Shown: positions 1 through 9,432, counted from the stretch's first letter. The stretch: DNA of 64,000 nt from Pyxidicoccus parkwaysis (GCF_017301735.1 NZ_CP071090.1:3462001-3526000); one strand, 5' to 3'. The notes: generated by a model from the letters alone, not told the origin. Program-made: numbers and translations.

Positions 1-62
1 GCGCAGGGCGCTGGCGGCACGGAGTAGGACCCCCTCCAGCGCGAGCGCGGTGTCCTGCGTCC

Positions 63-87
63 CTTCCCCGAGGCCACCCCGGGGAAG
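63..87. terminator. Stem-loop upstream of first gene, possible terminator
   Basis: A perfect 8-bp inverted repeat (CTTCCCCG at 63-70, CGGGGAAG at 80-87) with a 9-nt loop lies about 70 bases before the first gene. There is no clear T-run on either side, so it could end a gene lying left of the window or be a fortuitous GC-rich hairpin. The first 160 bases otherwise hold nothing I recognise. Confidence 0.3.
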
Positions 88-159
88 ATGGGCTGTCACA
101 AACAGGCTCCCGGATTCCCCAACCATCGCGGCACTTCGCCGCGTTGAGAGGGGGAAGTC

Positions 160-1854
160 ATGAACTGGCCCAGGTCGTTGTGGCTCGCGTTGTCACTCAT
201 TCCCGCCATGTCCTTCGCGGAGGACGGCGCTGGAGCGCTGGCGGACAGCAGGACCTGTCCGGGGCCGGATGCACCGGCTGCCGCGCTGCTGCGGAACGTC
301 AACACCCAGCCGGACATCTCCGAGCTGACGCTCATGGCCGAGTCGAACGGGACGTTCTTCTTCATCGCCGTCAGCGAGCCGTACGGCTACGAGCCGTGGA
401 TCAGCGATGGAACGCCCGGGAGCGCGCACCTGCTGAAGGACATCAATCCGGGCCCCGAGAGTGCGTTCAGCCTCGAGGACTCCGACTACAGCTCGGCCGT
501 GGTGGACGGTGACTTCTACTTCCCCGTCAACGATGGGGTTCACGGCGTCGAGCTGTGGACGAGCAACGGGACGGAGGCGGGCACGCACCTGGTCAAGGAC
601 ATCCGCCCCGGACCCGGCAGCTCGCGGCCCTCGTTCCTCTTCGACATGGGCCATGGCGCGCTCCTGTTCCGGGCGGACGACGGCGTCCTGGGCTGGGAGC
701 CGTGGACGAGCCATGGCACGGCGGAGGACACCAGGCTGCTGAAGGACATCCTCCCCGGTCCCGAGGGTTCAGGCGGGCCTGCCTTCTCCGCGCGCATCGG
801 AGGCCGCACCTGGTTCCTCGCGAATGACGGCATCCACGGCGGCGAGCCATGGGTGACGGATGGGACGCCGGCGGGCACCCGGATGGTCAGGGACATCAAC
901 CCGGGGGCGGCGGACTCGTTCGCCATCAAGTTCACCGCCGTGGGTGGGCGTGTCGTCTTCCAGGCGGACGACGGCGAGCACGGAAACGAGCTCTGGGTGT
1001 CCGACGGGACGGAGGCGGGCACGCGGCTGCTGAAGGACATCTTCCCGGGCGCGCTCGGCGGGTTCCCCGATGAATTCCAGGCCGCTGGCGGCCGGGTCTT
1101 CTTCTTCGCGGCAGACGACATCCACGGCCGGGAGCTGTGGGTGACGGACGGGACGGAGGCGGGCACCCGGCTCGTGCGCGACATCTTTCCGGGACCGGAG
1201 CATGGAGGCTTCGGGAGCATCGCCGCGCTCGGAAGCACGGTGTTCTTCGCCGCCACTGACGAGGAGCATGGCACGGAGCTGTGGCGCAGCGATGGGACGG
1301 AGCGGGGCACGGTGCTGGTGCGGGACATGAATCCAGGGCCGGACAGCGGCTTCCGCTTCCTCCCGGGAATCCTGGCCACGGGAGATCGGCTCCTGTTCGG
1401 CGCGGACGACGGAGTGCACGGCCTCGAGCTGTGGCGGAGCGACGGCACGGAGCGGGGCACGGTGCTGCTGCAGGACCTCATCCCCGGGCCTGACGGCTCG
1501 GCGCCTCGCGCGTTCCTCCAAAGCGGAGACCACATCGTCTTCATCGCGTGGGATGCGACGTACAACGAGGAGCCGTGGACGCTCGACCGCTCGGTGCTCT
1601 CGGACTTGCGCGCGCCCTGCATCACCTGCCCGGACACGGTGGTGGCGGACGCGGCGGATGCCTACGGCGCCTCCGTGGCCTTCCCGCCGGCCCGTGCCGA
1701 GGACAACGTCACCCGCTGCCCGGCCATTCGCTACAGCCAGGCGTCCGGGAGTCGCTTCCCCGTCGGCACCACGCGCGTGACGGCCACCGCGACGGACACG
1801 GCGGCCAACAGCGCGAGCTGCACCTTCAAGGTGAAGGTCCGCGCAAGGCGGTGA
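160..1854 (+). CDS. Secreted ELWxxDGT-repeat protein with C-terminal HYR domain
   Basis: The 564-residue protein starts with a signal peptide (short charged start, hydrophobic stretch, cleavage near SFA-ED), so it is exported. Residues about 70-480 are eight clear copies, plus a degraded ninth, of a roughly 50-residue unit carrying E(L/P)WxxDGTxxGT followed by L(V/L)xDIxPGP. This is the ELWxxDGT family common in myxobacteria, probably a beta-propeller-like fold. The last 85 residues (from about PCITCPDTVVADA, with paired Cys) look like a HYR/Ig-like domain of the kind used in extracellular adhesion. The start is supported by GGGGGAAG just ahead of the ATG. It faces the next gene tail to tail with only 18 bases between. 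Its partner or ligand is unknown. A much larger relative lies at 18071-20908. Confidence 0.85.
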   Translation: MNWPRSLWLALSLIPAMSFAEDGAGALADSRTCPGPDAPAAALLRNVNTQPDISELTLMAESNGTFFFIAVSEPYGYEPWISDGTPGSAHLLKDINPGPESAFSLEDSDYSSAVVDGDFYFPVNDGVHGVELWTSNGTEAGTHLVKDIRPGPGSSRPSFLFDMGHGALLFRADDGVLGWEPWTSHGTAEDTRLLKDILPGPEGSGGPAFSARIGGRTWFLANDGIHGGEPWVTDGTPAGTRMVRDINPGAADSFAIKFTAVGGRVVFQADDGEHGNELWVSDGTEAGTRLLKDIFPGALGGFPDEFQAAGGRVFFFAADDIHGRELWVTDGTEAGTRLVRDIFPGPEHGGFGSIAALGSTVFFAATDEEHGTELWRSDGTERGTVLVRDMNPGPDSGFRFLPGILATGDRLLFGADDGVHGLELWRSDGTERGTVLLQDLIPGPDGSAPRAFLQSGDHIVFIAWDATYNEEPWTLDRSVLSDLRAPCITCPDTVVADAADAYGASVAFPPARAEDNVTRCPAIRYSQASGSRFPVGTTRVTATATDTAANSASCTFKVKVRARR

Positions 1855-1872
1855 GGCGCACGCGTCCGCGGC

Positions 1873-2649
1873 TCACAGCTTGAGCCAGGCCACGCGCAGG
1901 GCCACCGTGAAGAGCCCGTGGAAGCCATCGTCCACGGGCGGCAGCGGGGTGGTGCTGGTGCCGATGCCGGGAAGCGTCACGGACTGCTCGCCCGTCCGAA
2001 TCGTGTAGCTGCCGATGGACGCGGTGATGATGGGACCGAGGAACACGTTGCGGGTCAGCCGCACGTCCCCGCCGAGCGTGAGGCGTGCGTAGGTCGGGCC
2101 GCGGTCGGTGATGGAGAGCTTGACGCTGGCGGGGACGGTGCCTCCGCCGGGTGTGGGGACCTCCACGTCGCCCTTCAGGTCGCTCTGGGTGATTTCCAAG
2201 CCCACGCCGAGCCCCGCCCACGGATCGAACCCGGAGCCGGGCCGGAAGTGGTAGCGGGCCTCGGGGCCGAAGCGCCACTGGCGGAAGTTGCAGTCGAAGC
2301 CGTCGGGGCAGGACAGCTCGCTGTTCTTGGTGAAGACCTTCTCCCACGAGCCCCACAGGCCGAAGTACCAGTGCGGAGTCCCCCGGTAGCCCACCTCGAG
2401 GAGGATGGGGAGGGAGACGCTGGATGCGTCGGTGACCTTGAGGTCCTCCGGCTGGCCCGTCAGCAGGTTCGTGCCGTGCTTGTAGACATAGCCCGCGCCC
2501 GCGCCCACGCCCACGCTCAGAGCGACTTGCGGGCCCACCAGTTTTTCCTCCTCCATGCGCGGGGCGTCCGATTCACCGGTGGCCACCAGCGGCGTGAGGA
2601 GTCCCAGGGCGGCGACGAGCGCCAACGTGCTGCAGGGCCTTCGAGGCAT
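1873..2649 (-). CDS. Outer-membrane beta-barrel protein, unassigned
   Basis: This 258-residue protein has a cleavable signal peptide (MPRRPCSTLALVAALGLLTP, cleavage near VATGES). The mature part is rich in alternating hydrophobic/polar strands with Gly and aromatic residues and ends in hydrophobic strands finishing in WLKL. That is typical of a small outer-membrane or porin-like barrel with 8-10 strands. Two cysteines sit close together (SCPDGFDCNF, about residue 155). No enzymatic motif is visible. The upstream gene at 3118 is divergent, so the two may share the long intergenic region. Transport versus structural role cannot be decided from sequence. Confidence 0.6.
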   Translation of the reverse strand: MPRRPCSTLALVAALGLLTPLVATGESDAPRMEEEKLVGPQVALSVGVGAGAGYVYKHGTNLLTGQPEDLKVTDASSVSLPILLEVGYRGTPHWYFGLWGSWEKVFTKNSELSCPDGFDCNFRQWRFGPEARYHFRPGSGFDPWAGLGVGLEITQSDLKGDVEVPTPGGGTVPASVKLSITDRGPTYARLTLGGDVRLTRNVFLGPIITASIGSYTIRTGEQSVTLPGIGTSTTPLPPVDDGFHGLFTVALRVAWLKL

Positions 2650-3117
2650 GCGTGTTCCTCTCCATGAGCCGCGCCGCGCTGGAGATGGACGAGGCGTCCG
2701 ACGTCAGGGAAGGGCACGCCGGGACGCCGTCATGTCGAGGAGGACAGCGGTACTCGCGCGGGCTGGATTCCGATGATTCCGGGACTCATCTAGTGCCTGG
2801 GCATGTGCGGGAGCCAGTGGCCGGACGTCGGTGCGGGAGTCGGACAGGTGTCGGAATCCAACCCTCGGAGGCAGGGGTTGTCGTTGCCGGACGTTGGTGT
2901 GGGGGCGAGCAGGAATCGGCATCCGGCCCTCTGCGGCAGATGCTGTCATGGGCGGAGTCGGGCACGCCGTGTGGTGTGGCCTCCGAGGACGTTGCTGTCG
3001 GAGGACGGACATCCGCCTGTTCCTGGGAGCGGCCTTGCACGCGTGGGTGGGCATCCCCACCTTGCCCCGGTCGTGGTCTGCCATCGGGAGGCCACGCCGA
3101 GCCTGGCGGGGAACGGG
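2650..3117. other. 468-bp intergenic region with degenerate repeats
   Basis: This divergent gap has no convincing gene. It contains two imperfect copies of a unit of about 66 bp, beginning CCGGACGTCGGTGCGGG at about 2820 and CCGGACGTTGGTGTGGG at about 2886. It also holds a perfect 7-bp inverted repeat, CCTCCGA at 2980-2986 with TCGGAGG at 2998-3004. The open frame running through it upstream of 3118 is compositionally unlike protein and is read here as non-coding. Promoters for both flanking genes should lie here, but I cannot place them. Confidence 0.45.
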
Positions 3118-4029
3118 ATGGATTTGTGGCGCATCCTGCTGGCACCGCTGTACGCGATGTGCCTGGCGGCGCTGGTGGTGGCGGCGTTCGCTTTCGGACG
3201 GAAGGACGCGGCGCGGCCGTGGCGGGTGCCGCTCACCTGGTTCGGGTTGCTGGTGCTGGGCGCGTGCTGTGTCTCGCTGAGGTTCCACGGTGGACCCGCG
3301 CAGGCGGTGTCCTTCGACGTGGTGGAAAAGGCGGCGGGCGCGGCGCTGCTGGTCGTGGCGGCGGGGCTGGCGGTGCGAGGCTCGAGGGTGCGCTTCCGCG
3401 CGGACCTGCTGCGGGCCTCGGTGCCGAAATCCCTGGATGAGGCCGTCGCGGCACTGAGAGCGGGCCAGTCGCCGGGGTGGGGCGTGTACAGGGGGAGCCT
3501 GGACGCGGCGGATTCGCTGACGTCTCCGGGGGGAGTGCCCTGTGCCTTCTACGAGGCGGAGGTGCGCGAGGTAGCGGAGGACGGGCGCAAGGGCCCGCTG
3601 CTGTCACGCGAGCGCGCCTATGCGCCGGTGCTCGGGTTGAAAGGCGGGAAGGTGAGGGCGTCGGTGCGCTTCTCCCCGTCGTCGCTGATGGCGCCGGTGG
3701 AAGTGCGCCGCTGCCAGGCATTGCAGGGGACAGTGCCCGCGTCCTGGTACGAGGACGCGACGGGGACTGAAGCCACGACGCCGGAAGCCCTCTCCTGGGA
3801 GCGCGTGGGAGCGACGGGAGAGACCTGCCTCGTGGTGGGCGAGTTGAGGCGTGGAGCCGAGGAAGGGAGCTACGTGCTCTGCGGGCGTGACGGAGGACCG
3901 GCGCTCGTCGTGCTCGGTCCCGAGGCGCCTGTCACGGGAGGCATGTTGGCGCGACGCGCCTGGACGCACTTCGCGGCGGCCGGAGCGCTGTCCATGGCCG
4001 CCGCGTTCGTGTTGTCGCGAACCTTGTGA
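3118..4029 (+). CDS. Membrane protein with a GIDE-like (MUL1-type) domain
   Basis: The frame is open from 2803. I chose the ATG at 3118 because a membrane protein begins there (MDLWRILLAPLYAMCLAALV), giving 303 residues. Hydrophobic segments lie at about 5-25, 37-54 and 70-86, with one more close to the C-terminus (about 280-300). Between them is a soluble part. Its sequence (VYRGSLDAADSLTSPGGVPC, then AFYEAEVRE, later GETCLVVGELRR) follows the pattern of the GIDE domain of mitochondrial E3 ligase MUL1 and its prokaryotic relatives: a small beta domain between membrane helices. No RING finger is present, so ubiquitin ligase activity is not implied. The assignment rests on motif resemblance only. 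Confidence 0.5.
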   Translation: MDLWRILLAPLYAMCLAALVVAAFAFGRKDAARPWRVPLTWFGLLVLGACCVSLRFHGGPAQAVSFDVVEKAAGAALLVVAAGLAVRGSRVRFRADLLRASVPKSLDEAVAALRAGQSPGWGVYRGSLDAADSLTSPGGVPCAFYEAEVREVAEDGRKGPLLSRERAYAPVLGLKGGKVRASVRFSPSSLMAPVEVRRCQALQGTVPASWYEDATGTEATTPEALSWERVGATGETCLVVGELRRGAEEGSYVLCGRDGGPALVVLGPEAPVTGGMLARRAWTHFAAAGALSMAAAFVLSRTL

Positions 4030-4054
4030 ATCCGAATGACGTGACTCCCGAGGT

Positions 4055-4084
4055 GCGCGTCCCCGTGAAGTCGCGGAGACGCGC
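4055..4084. terminator. Hairpin between convergent genes
   Basis: A 7-bp perfect inverted repeat (GCGCGTC at 4055-4061, GACGCGC at 4078-4084) lies in the 58-bp gap between two genes that end toward each other. The position suits a bidirectional terminator, but the 16-nt loop and lack of a T-run make it weak. Confidence 0.25.
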
Positions 4085-4087
4085 TCG

Positions 4088-5110
4088 TCAATTCTCCGGT
4101 GCGTCGAGCACGTCTGTGAGCGTGGTGGCGTGGAGGGCCTTGTCGAACCAGCGGTCCAGCGTGGCAACGTCGGTGCAGTTGAGGATGCGTTGGCGGGTTT
4201 GTTCGTCCACGGGCAAGCCCCGAGCGGTGAGGAGCCGCAGGATGGACTCGGCACGGCCGCGGATGACGCCACGTGCGAGCCCACGCTCCAGCCCGCTCGC
4301 CAGGCCTTCCTGGCGTCCCTTCTCGATGAGTTCCTCGCCGTAGCTCCGCATCATCTCCTCCGCGCGCTGCTCACCCACCACGGATATTAACACCGCTCCG
4401 GCGGCGGCATGTGCCGCCTGGTCTCCCATCAACAGCAGGTACCGCATGAGTACCGCCAGGTGGTTTTCCCCGGAGGGGCCTGACTGCACCTGTGCGAAGA
4501 GCACCACCCACTCCGGCAGCCTTCGCGCCAGTTCCTTGCTGCGGCCGTAGCGCAGCACCAGCCACGCCAGCCGGGCCATGGGCGGTCCCGGCCGTGTCTT
4601 CAGCGCCTCTTCTCGCTCGGTTGTCAGGTCATCGAGCAGGTACTCGAAACGGGGTACCAGCGTCCGCCATTGTTCCCGTCCTGCCTCTGGGAACGCGAAC
4701 AGGTCCTCCACCCGGCGCGGTGCGGTCCATGCCCCATCAGGCCCGTGGTACATGACGAGCGGAATGACGAGCGGCAGCGTGATCCCGTCGAGGTGATGCT
4801 TGCGCCAGCGCTCCAGCAGGCGGACCACGTAGCGCAGCATTCGCAGCGCCATCCACCGGTCTACCGAGGATTGGTGTTCCAGCAGCACGTACAACAGCAG
4901 CGGGTGGCCGCCGCGCAGGCGTGCCGAGAAGAGCAGGTCGCTCTCGGTCTCCCGGAGATCCGAGTCCACGACGTTGCCGGACTCCACGCGCAGAGATGGC
5001 CAGTCCACTTGCGAGACGACGTGCTCGGGCAGCACGGCGCGCAGCTCCGCGGCGGCGTTCTCTGGATGGTCAAACGTGTGGCGAACGAAGGTGTCATGCG
5101 GTCCGGACAT
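4088..5110 (-). CDS. Rpn/PDDEXK-family nuclease (transposase_31-like)
   Basis: The 340-residue protein matches the Rpn (recombination-promoting nuclease, formerly YhgA-like transposase) family. The N-terminal PD-(D/E)xK core shows an acidic residue in ESDLLF (D58) and E78-x-Q80 in LLEHQS, followed by the usual RWMALRMLRYV helix. The C-terminus ends with the helical regulatory region seen in the family (long R/E/G-rich helix, then LTARGLPVDEQTR). Family members cut DNA and stimulate RecA-independent recombination in E. coli. A GTG start at 5131 is possible; the ATG at 5110 begins the conserved MSGPHDTFVRHTF and is preferred. No insertion-sequence ends were seen, so it appears to be a free-standing gene. 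Confidence 0.8.
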   Translation of the reverse strand: MSGPHDTFVRHTFDHPENAAAELRAVLPEHVVSQVDWPSLRVESGNVVDSDLRETESDLLFSARLRGGHPLLLYVLLEHQSSVDRWMALRMLRYVVRLLERWRKHHLDGITLPLVIPLVMYHGPDGAWTAPRRVEDLFAFPEAGREQWRTLVPRFEYLLDDLTTEREEALKTRPGPPMARLAWLVLRYGRSKELARRLPEWVVLFAQVQSGPSGENHLAVLMRYLLLMGDQAAHAAAGAVLISVVGEQRAEEMMRSYGEELIEKGRQEGLASGLERGLARGVIRGRAESILRLLTARGLPVDEQTRQRILNCTDVATLDRWFDKALHATTLTDVLDAPEN

Positions 5111-5175
5111 GCGGAGTCGGACCCCAAGCACAACGCGGGCCAGGGGCGAGCGAATGCGCCGGTGGCCTGCTTCAA

Positions 5176-5246
5176 CCGCGCAGCGCCATGAGCTGCGCGG
5201 AGTGCCGCGACCGACCCGGGCTGCTACCGTCGACCCGGGCCGGTCG
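5176..5246. repeat. Two consecutive stem-loops in a gene-free gap
   Basis: Two strong inverted repeats follow one another. CCGCGCAG/CTGCGCGG (5176-5183, 5193-5200) is perfect with a 9-nt loop. CGACCGACCCGGG/CCCGGGCCGGTCG (5208-5220, 5234-5246) has one mismatch and a 13-nt loop. A third, AGCCGCG/CGCGGCT (5294-5300, 5314-5320), overlaps the stop codon of the following gene. They lie downstream of the gene at 5320-7680 and upstream of the nuclease gene, so termination or a transcript barrier is plausible; none carries a T-run. Confidence 0.35.
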
Positions 5247-5319
5247 TGTCTGAAGGGGAGCGTGTCTCGCCCCCCATGCCTGTGCTCTCAGCAAGCCGCG
5301 GATGCTGACTGCTCGCGGC

Positions 5320-7680
5320 TCAGGCCCCGGTACCCTTCGCCGTGGAGAACACCAGCTGTTCCCCCCGGTCCGTCATCGTCACGCTGAAGGTCCGCTCCAC
5401 GCTGGCGAGCCCCATCGGCGTGGCCTTCGCCAGCTCCGACAGCAGCGAGCCCGCGGCGCGCAGGTGGAACCCCGTGTTCCACATGCCCTCCAGCTCACCG
5501 AACACGGTGCGCAGCTCGTCCGGAGCCTTGCGCTCGTCAATCGCCCGGCGCAGCCGCACCATGCCCGCCACGAAGGCCTGGCACTTCGCCAGCGTGCCCG
5601 GGTTCTTCTCAATCACCTGCGCGAAACTGAAGGCGCCGCTGTCCGGACGCCACTCGCTCTCGATGAGCAGCAGCTCCTTCCCAAGCGGGTCCCTCTTCAG
5701 GAAGTACTCGGCGATCTGCGCCGCGCGCGAGGGCGGCAGGTCATGCGTCATCATGCTGCCCTTCTCCTGCACCTCGCGCAGGTACGCCTCCCAGATGGGC
5801 GCGTACACGGACCGGCGGAACTCCGCCGAGGCGCGCGGCGTCTGCTCGCTCCACGGCATGGCCCGCGCCAGCGCGCGAGAGAACATCGCCAGGTCGAACG
5901 CCTGCACCTTCGGCACCATCGCGCGGAACGTGTCATCCGCCATCTTCAGCTCGAGCCGCGTCTCGATGGGCTCCTTCCCCGTGTCGCTCTGCAGCGTGCT
6001 CATGACCGCAGCCGCGTCCGCCGCGTCCAGCACGCCCCACACCACGGCGTCATCCACCGCCGCCTGGAGCTCCTTCCGGGTCATCTTCTTCTGCCGGCCC
6101 CACAGCATCAGGTGCAGCCCGTAGCGGAAGTCCGACGCCACCGGAGCAGGGGAGAACCGCTCCATGTCCGCCTTCAGGTCCACCACCCACTGCCCGCGGT
6201 TGCCGAGCAGCTTGTCCTCGTACCCGCGCCGCCCGAGGAACGCCTGCCGCCGCGCGCCCTCGCCATTCACCTGCGTCACCCAGCTCTCCTTCCGGGTGCC
6301 CCCAGACTTCAGCACCTCGAACGAGCCGAGCCCCAGCGAGAAGCCATACGCCTGCTGCCGGGTCAGCGTGGTGCTGTTCAGGTAGTTCAGCAGCTCGGCG
6401 GACTTCTGGTTCTCCGGCAGCTCCTTCATCCACTTCAGCAGGTCCGTCAGGTTGCCCTTGATGAGCGAGCCGTGGAACCGCATCGCCGTGGCGTCGTCCA
6501 CCACGACCTCCAGCAGCGTGGAGGCCTCGTTCAGCCGCAGGTATTCGTACTGGAAGCCGGCGGCAATCTGCGTCTTCGCCGCTTCATCGACCTTGGTCTC
6601 GACCTTCTTCTTGAAGTCGTCCCACGCCGCCTTGATGTTGGAGACCTCGGCCAGCGCCGGGTCCAACCCGATTCGCTCCAGCGCGAGCCGCAGCGCCTGC
6701 TTCTGCACGTCGTTCAGCTTCAGCTTGCTCGCCTTGTCCACCAGCGCGTCCATCACCTGCAACGCGGTGGCATCCTTCGGCGAACCCACCTTCTCGGCCA
6801 CCTCGCGCAGCGCCGGGCCCAGGAGCGCCTCGAGCACCCGGCCGAGCTGCGCCTTCACCGCGCTTGCGTCCACGAACTCCACCGTGACGCCGAGCCCCGC
6901 GCCGAGCGTCGCGTCGCGCGACTTCGCCTTGCGCACGGCAATCTGGATGCGCCCCGCCAGCAGCCGGGAGAAGGTGAGCTGGAAGTCATCCGTGAGGCCG
7001 ACCTTCGCGGACACGCCCGCCTCGACGTCCGCCTTCAGCGCCAGCAACTCGTTGCCGCGCACGAAGGCGAGCCGGTTCAGGTTCGCGGTGAAGAGGTCCG
7101 CCCAGTTCAGCTCCAGCCGCGTCTGGAGGTTGCCGCGCGCCTGCCACGTCATCGCATCGCCGGGGTTGAGCTTCGCGATGTCCGTGGCCTGCATGATGCG
7201 CAGGTCGGCGAGGTCCATCTTCGCCGCCTCGCGCATGTTCCGGGTGAGCGGGTGCGCGCGGTAGTCGCTCAGCGTGACGGACAATTCGCCCTCCGTTCCG
7301 CCCGCGAGGAAGGACAGATTCACGCCCGCCGCGGACTTCACGCGCGCGGTGACCTGGTAGCGCATCCACCCCGTCTCTCCGCCGAGCAGCAACTGCGGAC
7401 GCGGCGCGCCCGGCTCCGGCTCCTCCTCGGAGGCCTCGCCCACGACGCGGTTCTCGTCCACGTCACCGGGCGAGTTGAAGTTGCGGATGGACGCCTCGCC
7501 ACCGGCCTCGAAGGAGAGGGTGAAGTCCGTGAGGTTCAGCTTCGGCGGGAGGATGTTCTCCTGCGTGAAGGTGCCCTGGGCGAGGGGCACCTTGATGTCC
7601 TGGTCCACGAGCTTCACGTCTGGAATCTGCCGGGCCACCTCGTCAGGAAGCTTCGCCAGCAGCTTGTTGACCACCTTCAT
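5320..7680 (-). CDS. Large protein of unknown function (786 aa)
   Basis: I do not recognise this protein. It starts with an ATG preceded by GGGGGA and has no signal peptide or membrane segment, so it should be cytoplasmic. The N-terminal 60 residues are beta-rich (LNLTDFTLSFEAGG, ASIRNFNS). Residues about 70-260 look like repeated amphipathic strands (YQVTARVKSAAGVNLSFLAG, LQTRLELNWADLF). The middle, about 270-400, is strongly helical with charged heptad-like stretches (IKAAWDDFKKKVETKVDEAA). The C-terminal third is again mixed (GNRGQWVVDLKADMERFSP, RLELKMADDTFRAMVP). Codon use matches the surroundings, so it is a resident gene. It is 157 bases downstream of the sigma54 activator on the same strand. 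Confidence 0.75.
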   Translation of the reverse strand: MKVVNKLLAKLPDEVARQIPDVKLVDQDIKVPLAQGTFTQENILPPKLNLTDFTLSFEAGGEASIRNFNSPGDVDENRVVGEASEEEPEPGAPRPQLLLGGETGWMRYQVTARVKSAAGVNLSFLAGGTEGELSVTLSDYRAHPLTRNMREAAKMDLADLRIMQATDIAKLNPGDAMTWQARGNLQTRLELNWADLFTANLNRLAFVRGNELLALKADVEAGVSAKVGLTDDFQLTFSRLLAGRIQIAVRKAKSRDATLGAGLGVTVEFVDASAVKAQLGRVLEALLGPALREVAEKVGSPKDATALQVMDALVDKASKLKLNDVQKQALRLALERIGLDPALAEVSNIKAAWDDFKKKVETKVDEAAKTQIAAGFQYEYLRLNEASTLLEVVVDDATAMRFHGSLIKGNLTDLLKWMKELPENQKSAELLNYLNSTTLTRQQAYGFSLGLGSFEVLKSGGTRKESWVTQVNGEGARRQAFLGRRGYEDKLLGNRGQWVVDLKADMERFSPAPVASDFRYGLHLMLWGRQKKMTRKELQAAVDDAVVWGVLDAADAAAVMSTLQSDTGKEPIETRLELKMADDTFRAMVPKVQAFDLAMFSRALARAMPWSEQTPRASAEFRRSVYAPIWEAYLREVQEKGSMMTHDLPPSRAAQIAEYFLKRDPLGKELLLIESEWRPDSGAFSFAQVIEKNPGTLAKCQAFVAGMVRLRRAIDERKAPDELRTVFGELEGMWNTGFHLRAAGSLLSELAKATPMGLASVERTFSVTMTDRGEQLVFSTAKGTGA

Positions 7681-7837
7681 TCGGGTCCCCCTGGGCTATG
7701 GCCGTCGGCCATGGAGTTCGCGGCCCTCTGGTCGTACGCCGACCCGACGCGCGGAACAAGCCAGCCACCCGAAACGCCCAGCAGTCAGCGGAAGCCTGCC
7801 CCCGGGGACAGGTGCCCACGCACCCTCGCGCGGCGCG

Positions 7838-9418
7838 TCAGGCCTCGTCGCCCAGGCCGTACTCCTTGAGCTTCCGCGCCAGCGTGTTGCGGCCAATCTC
7901 CAGCACCTTCGCCGCCGCGGTGCGGTTGCCCTTCACCGAGTCCAGCACACGCAGGATGTGGAGCCGCTCCACCTCCGCCAGCGGCAGCAGTCCCGCCGCC
8001 TGCGCCGGAGCCGCCTCGCTCTCCGCGGAGACAGGCGCGGGCGGAGACGGCGCGCGGTCCAGATTGGGCAGCGGCAGGTGCTCCTCGAGGATTTCGCCCT
8101 CGCACAGCACCACCGCGCTCTCGATGCAGTTCTCCAACTCGCGCACGTTGCCGGGCCAGCGGTAGCGCTTGAGTCGCTCCAGCGCGGCGGGGCTGAGACG
8201 GGGAGGCTGCAACCGGTGGCGCTTCGCGACGGCGGCGATGAAGTGTCGCGCGAGCCGCTCGATGTCCTCGCCGCCGCGCTCGCGCAGCGGAGGCAGCACC
8301 ACCTCCACCACCTTGATGCGGTAGTAGAGGTCCTCGCGGAAGCGGCCCTCCGCCACCATGCGCGCCAAATCCCGGTGCGTGGCGGCGACGATGCGCACGT
8401 CCACCTTCACCGCCTGGGTACCGCCCACGCGCTCGAACTCGCGGTCCTGCAAGACGCGCAGGAGCTTGCCCTGCACGGGCAGCGGCAATTCGCCAATCTC
8501 GTCGATGAACACCGTGCCGCCGTTGGCCGCCTCGAACTTGCCGGGCACGCGGTGGTCCGCGCCGGTGAAGGCGCCGCGCTCGTGGCCGAACAGCTCGTTC
8601 TCGATGAGCGTCGCGGGCAGCGCGGCGCAGTCCACCTTGATGAAGGGCTGGTCCCTGCGCGGGCCGTTGACGTGCACGGCGCGCGCGAACAACTCCTTGC
8701 CGCTGCCGCTCTCTCCGCGCAGCAGCACCGTGGCGTCCGTGGGCGCGGCCTTGCGCACGAGCCGGTAGATGGCCTGGAGCTGGGGCGACTCGCCGATGAT
8801 GCGGTTGAAGAAGTAGCCGACGGGAGCCTGCGGCTGGTCCTTGGCGCGCTGGAGCTCCTGGTAGAGGCTGGTGCTCTGCAGCGCGGTGCTCACCTGCGAC
8901 GCAATCGCGGTGAGCCGCTCCGTGTCGTCCGGCGTGAAGGTGTCACCGCCCCGGCGGTTGAGCACCTGGAGCACGCCATACAGCGCGCCGTCCACGTCGC
9001 GCAGCGGCACCGCGAGCAGGCTGTTGGTGCGGTATCCCGTCATCCGGTCGATGTCCGCGAAGAAGCGGCGCTCGCCGCGCGGGTCCGGGACGTTGATGGC
9101 CTGGCCCAATTCGGCCACGGTGCCGGCGACGCCCTGGCCCAGCTTCACTCGAATCTGCGACACCTCGGGGAGGTGCGCGGCGCGGCTGAACAGCTCGCGG
9201 CGCGCCGGGTCCAACAGCCACAGCGTGCCCCGGTCCGCCTGCATCGTCGTGGCGATGCGGTCCATCAGCGTCTGCAGGAAGGCGTCGAGGTCCACCTCCC
9301 TCCCGACGAGACCGCCGAAGGGGAGGAGGACCTGGGTGACGTCCGAGGGCGGTTGGGGCATGGGGGGCAGGGGCGGAAGGACGAAGGCCGCAGCCTCACC
9401 ATAGCATCCGGAGGGCAT
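7838..9418 (-). CDS. GAF-domain sigma54-dependent activator (NtrC/Fis type)
   Basis: A bacterial enhancer-binding protein of 526 residues. The N-terminal GAF sensor domain (about 35-190; [38 protein letters not shown]) replaces the usual receiver, so it probably responds to a small molecule rather than a histidine kinase. The AAA+ domain has Walker A GESGSGKE, the sigma54-contacting GAFTGAD loop, Walker [14 protein letters not shown] and the arginine-finger region REDLYYRI. A Fis-type HTH ends the protein ([20 protein letters not shown]). The start at 9418 has GAGAGGGGG upstream and lies 14 bases past the MBL hydrolase stop, so the two are co-transcribed. Because the operon carries a -24/-12 promoter, autoregulation is a reasonable inference. 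Confidence 0.93.
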   Translation of the reverse strand: MPSGCYGEAAAFVLPPLPPMPQPPSDVTQVLLPFGGLVGREVDLDAFLQTLMDRIATTMQADRGTLWLLDPARRELFSRAAHLPEVSQIRVKLGQGVAGTVAELGQAINVPDPRGERRFFADIDRMTGYRTNSLLAVPLRDVDGALYGVLQVLNRRGGDTFTPDDTERLTAIASQVSTALQSTSLYQELQRAKDQPQAPVGYFFNRIIGESPQLQAIYRLVRKAAPTDATVLLRGESGSGKELFARAVHVNGPRRDQPFIKVDCAALPATLIENELFGHERGAFTGADHRVPGKFEAANGGTVFIDEIGELPLPVQGKLLRVLQDREFERVGGTQAVKVDVRIVAATHRDLARMVAEGRFREDLYYRIKVVEVVLPPLRERGGEDIERLARHFIAAVAKRHRLQPPRLSPAALERLKRYRWPGNVRELENCIESAVVLCEGEILEEHLPLPNLDRAPSPPAPVSAESEAAPAQAAGLLPLAEVERLHILRVLDSVKGNRTAAAKVLEIGRNTLARKLKEYGLGDEA

Positions 9419-9432
9419 CGGACCGCCCCCTC

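Noticed and set aside
160..1854. ELWxxDGT DNA repeats as a CRISPR array
   Set aside because: The roughly 150-bp units are in-frame protein repeats without conserved direct repeats of 23-45 bp and unique spacers. No CRISPR array or cas gene was seen anywhere.
4088..5110. The Rpn-family gene as an insertion sequence
   Set aside because: No terminal inverted repeats or target duplications were seen, and family members are usually stand-alone nucleases.
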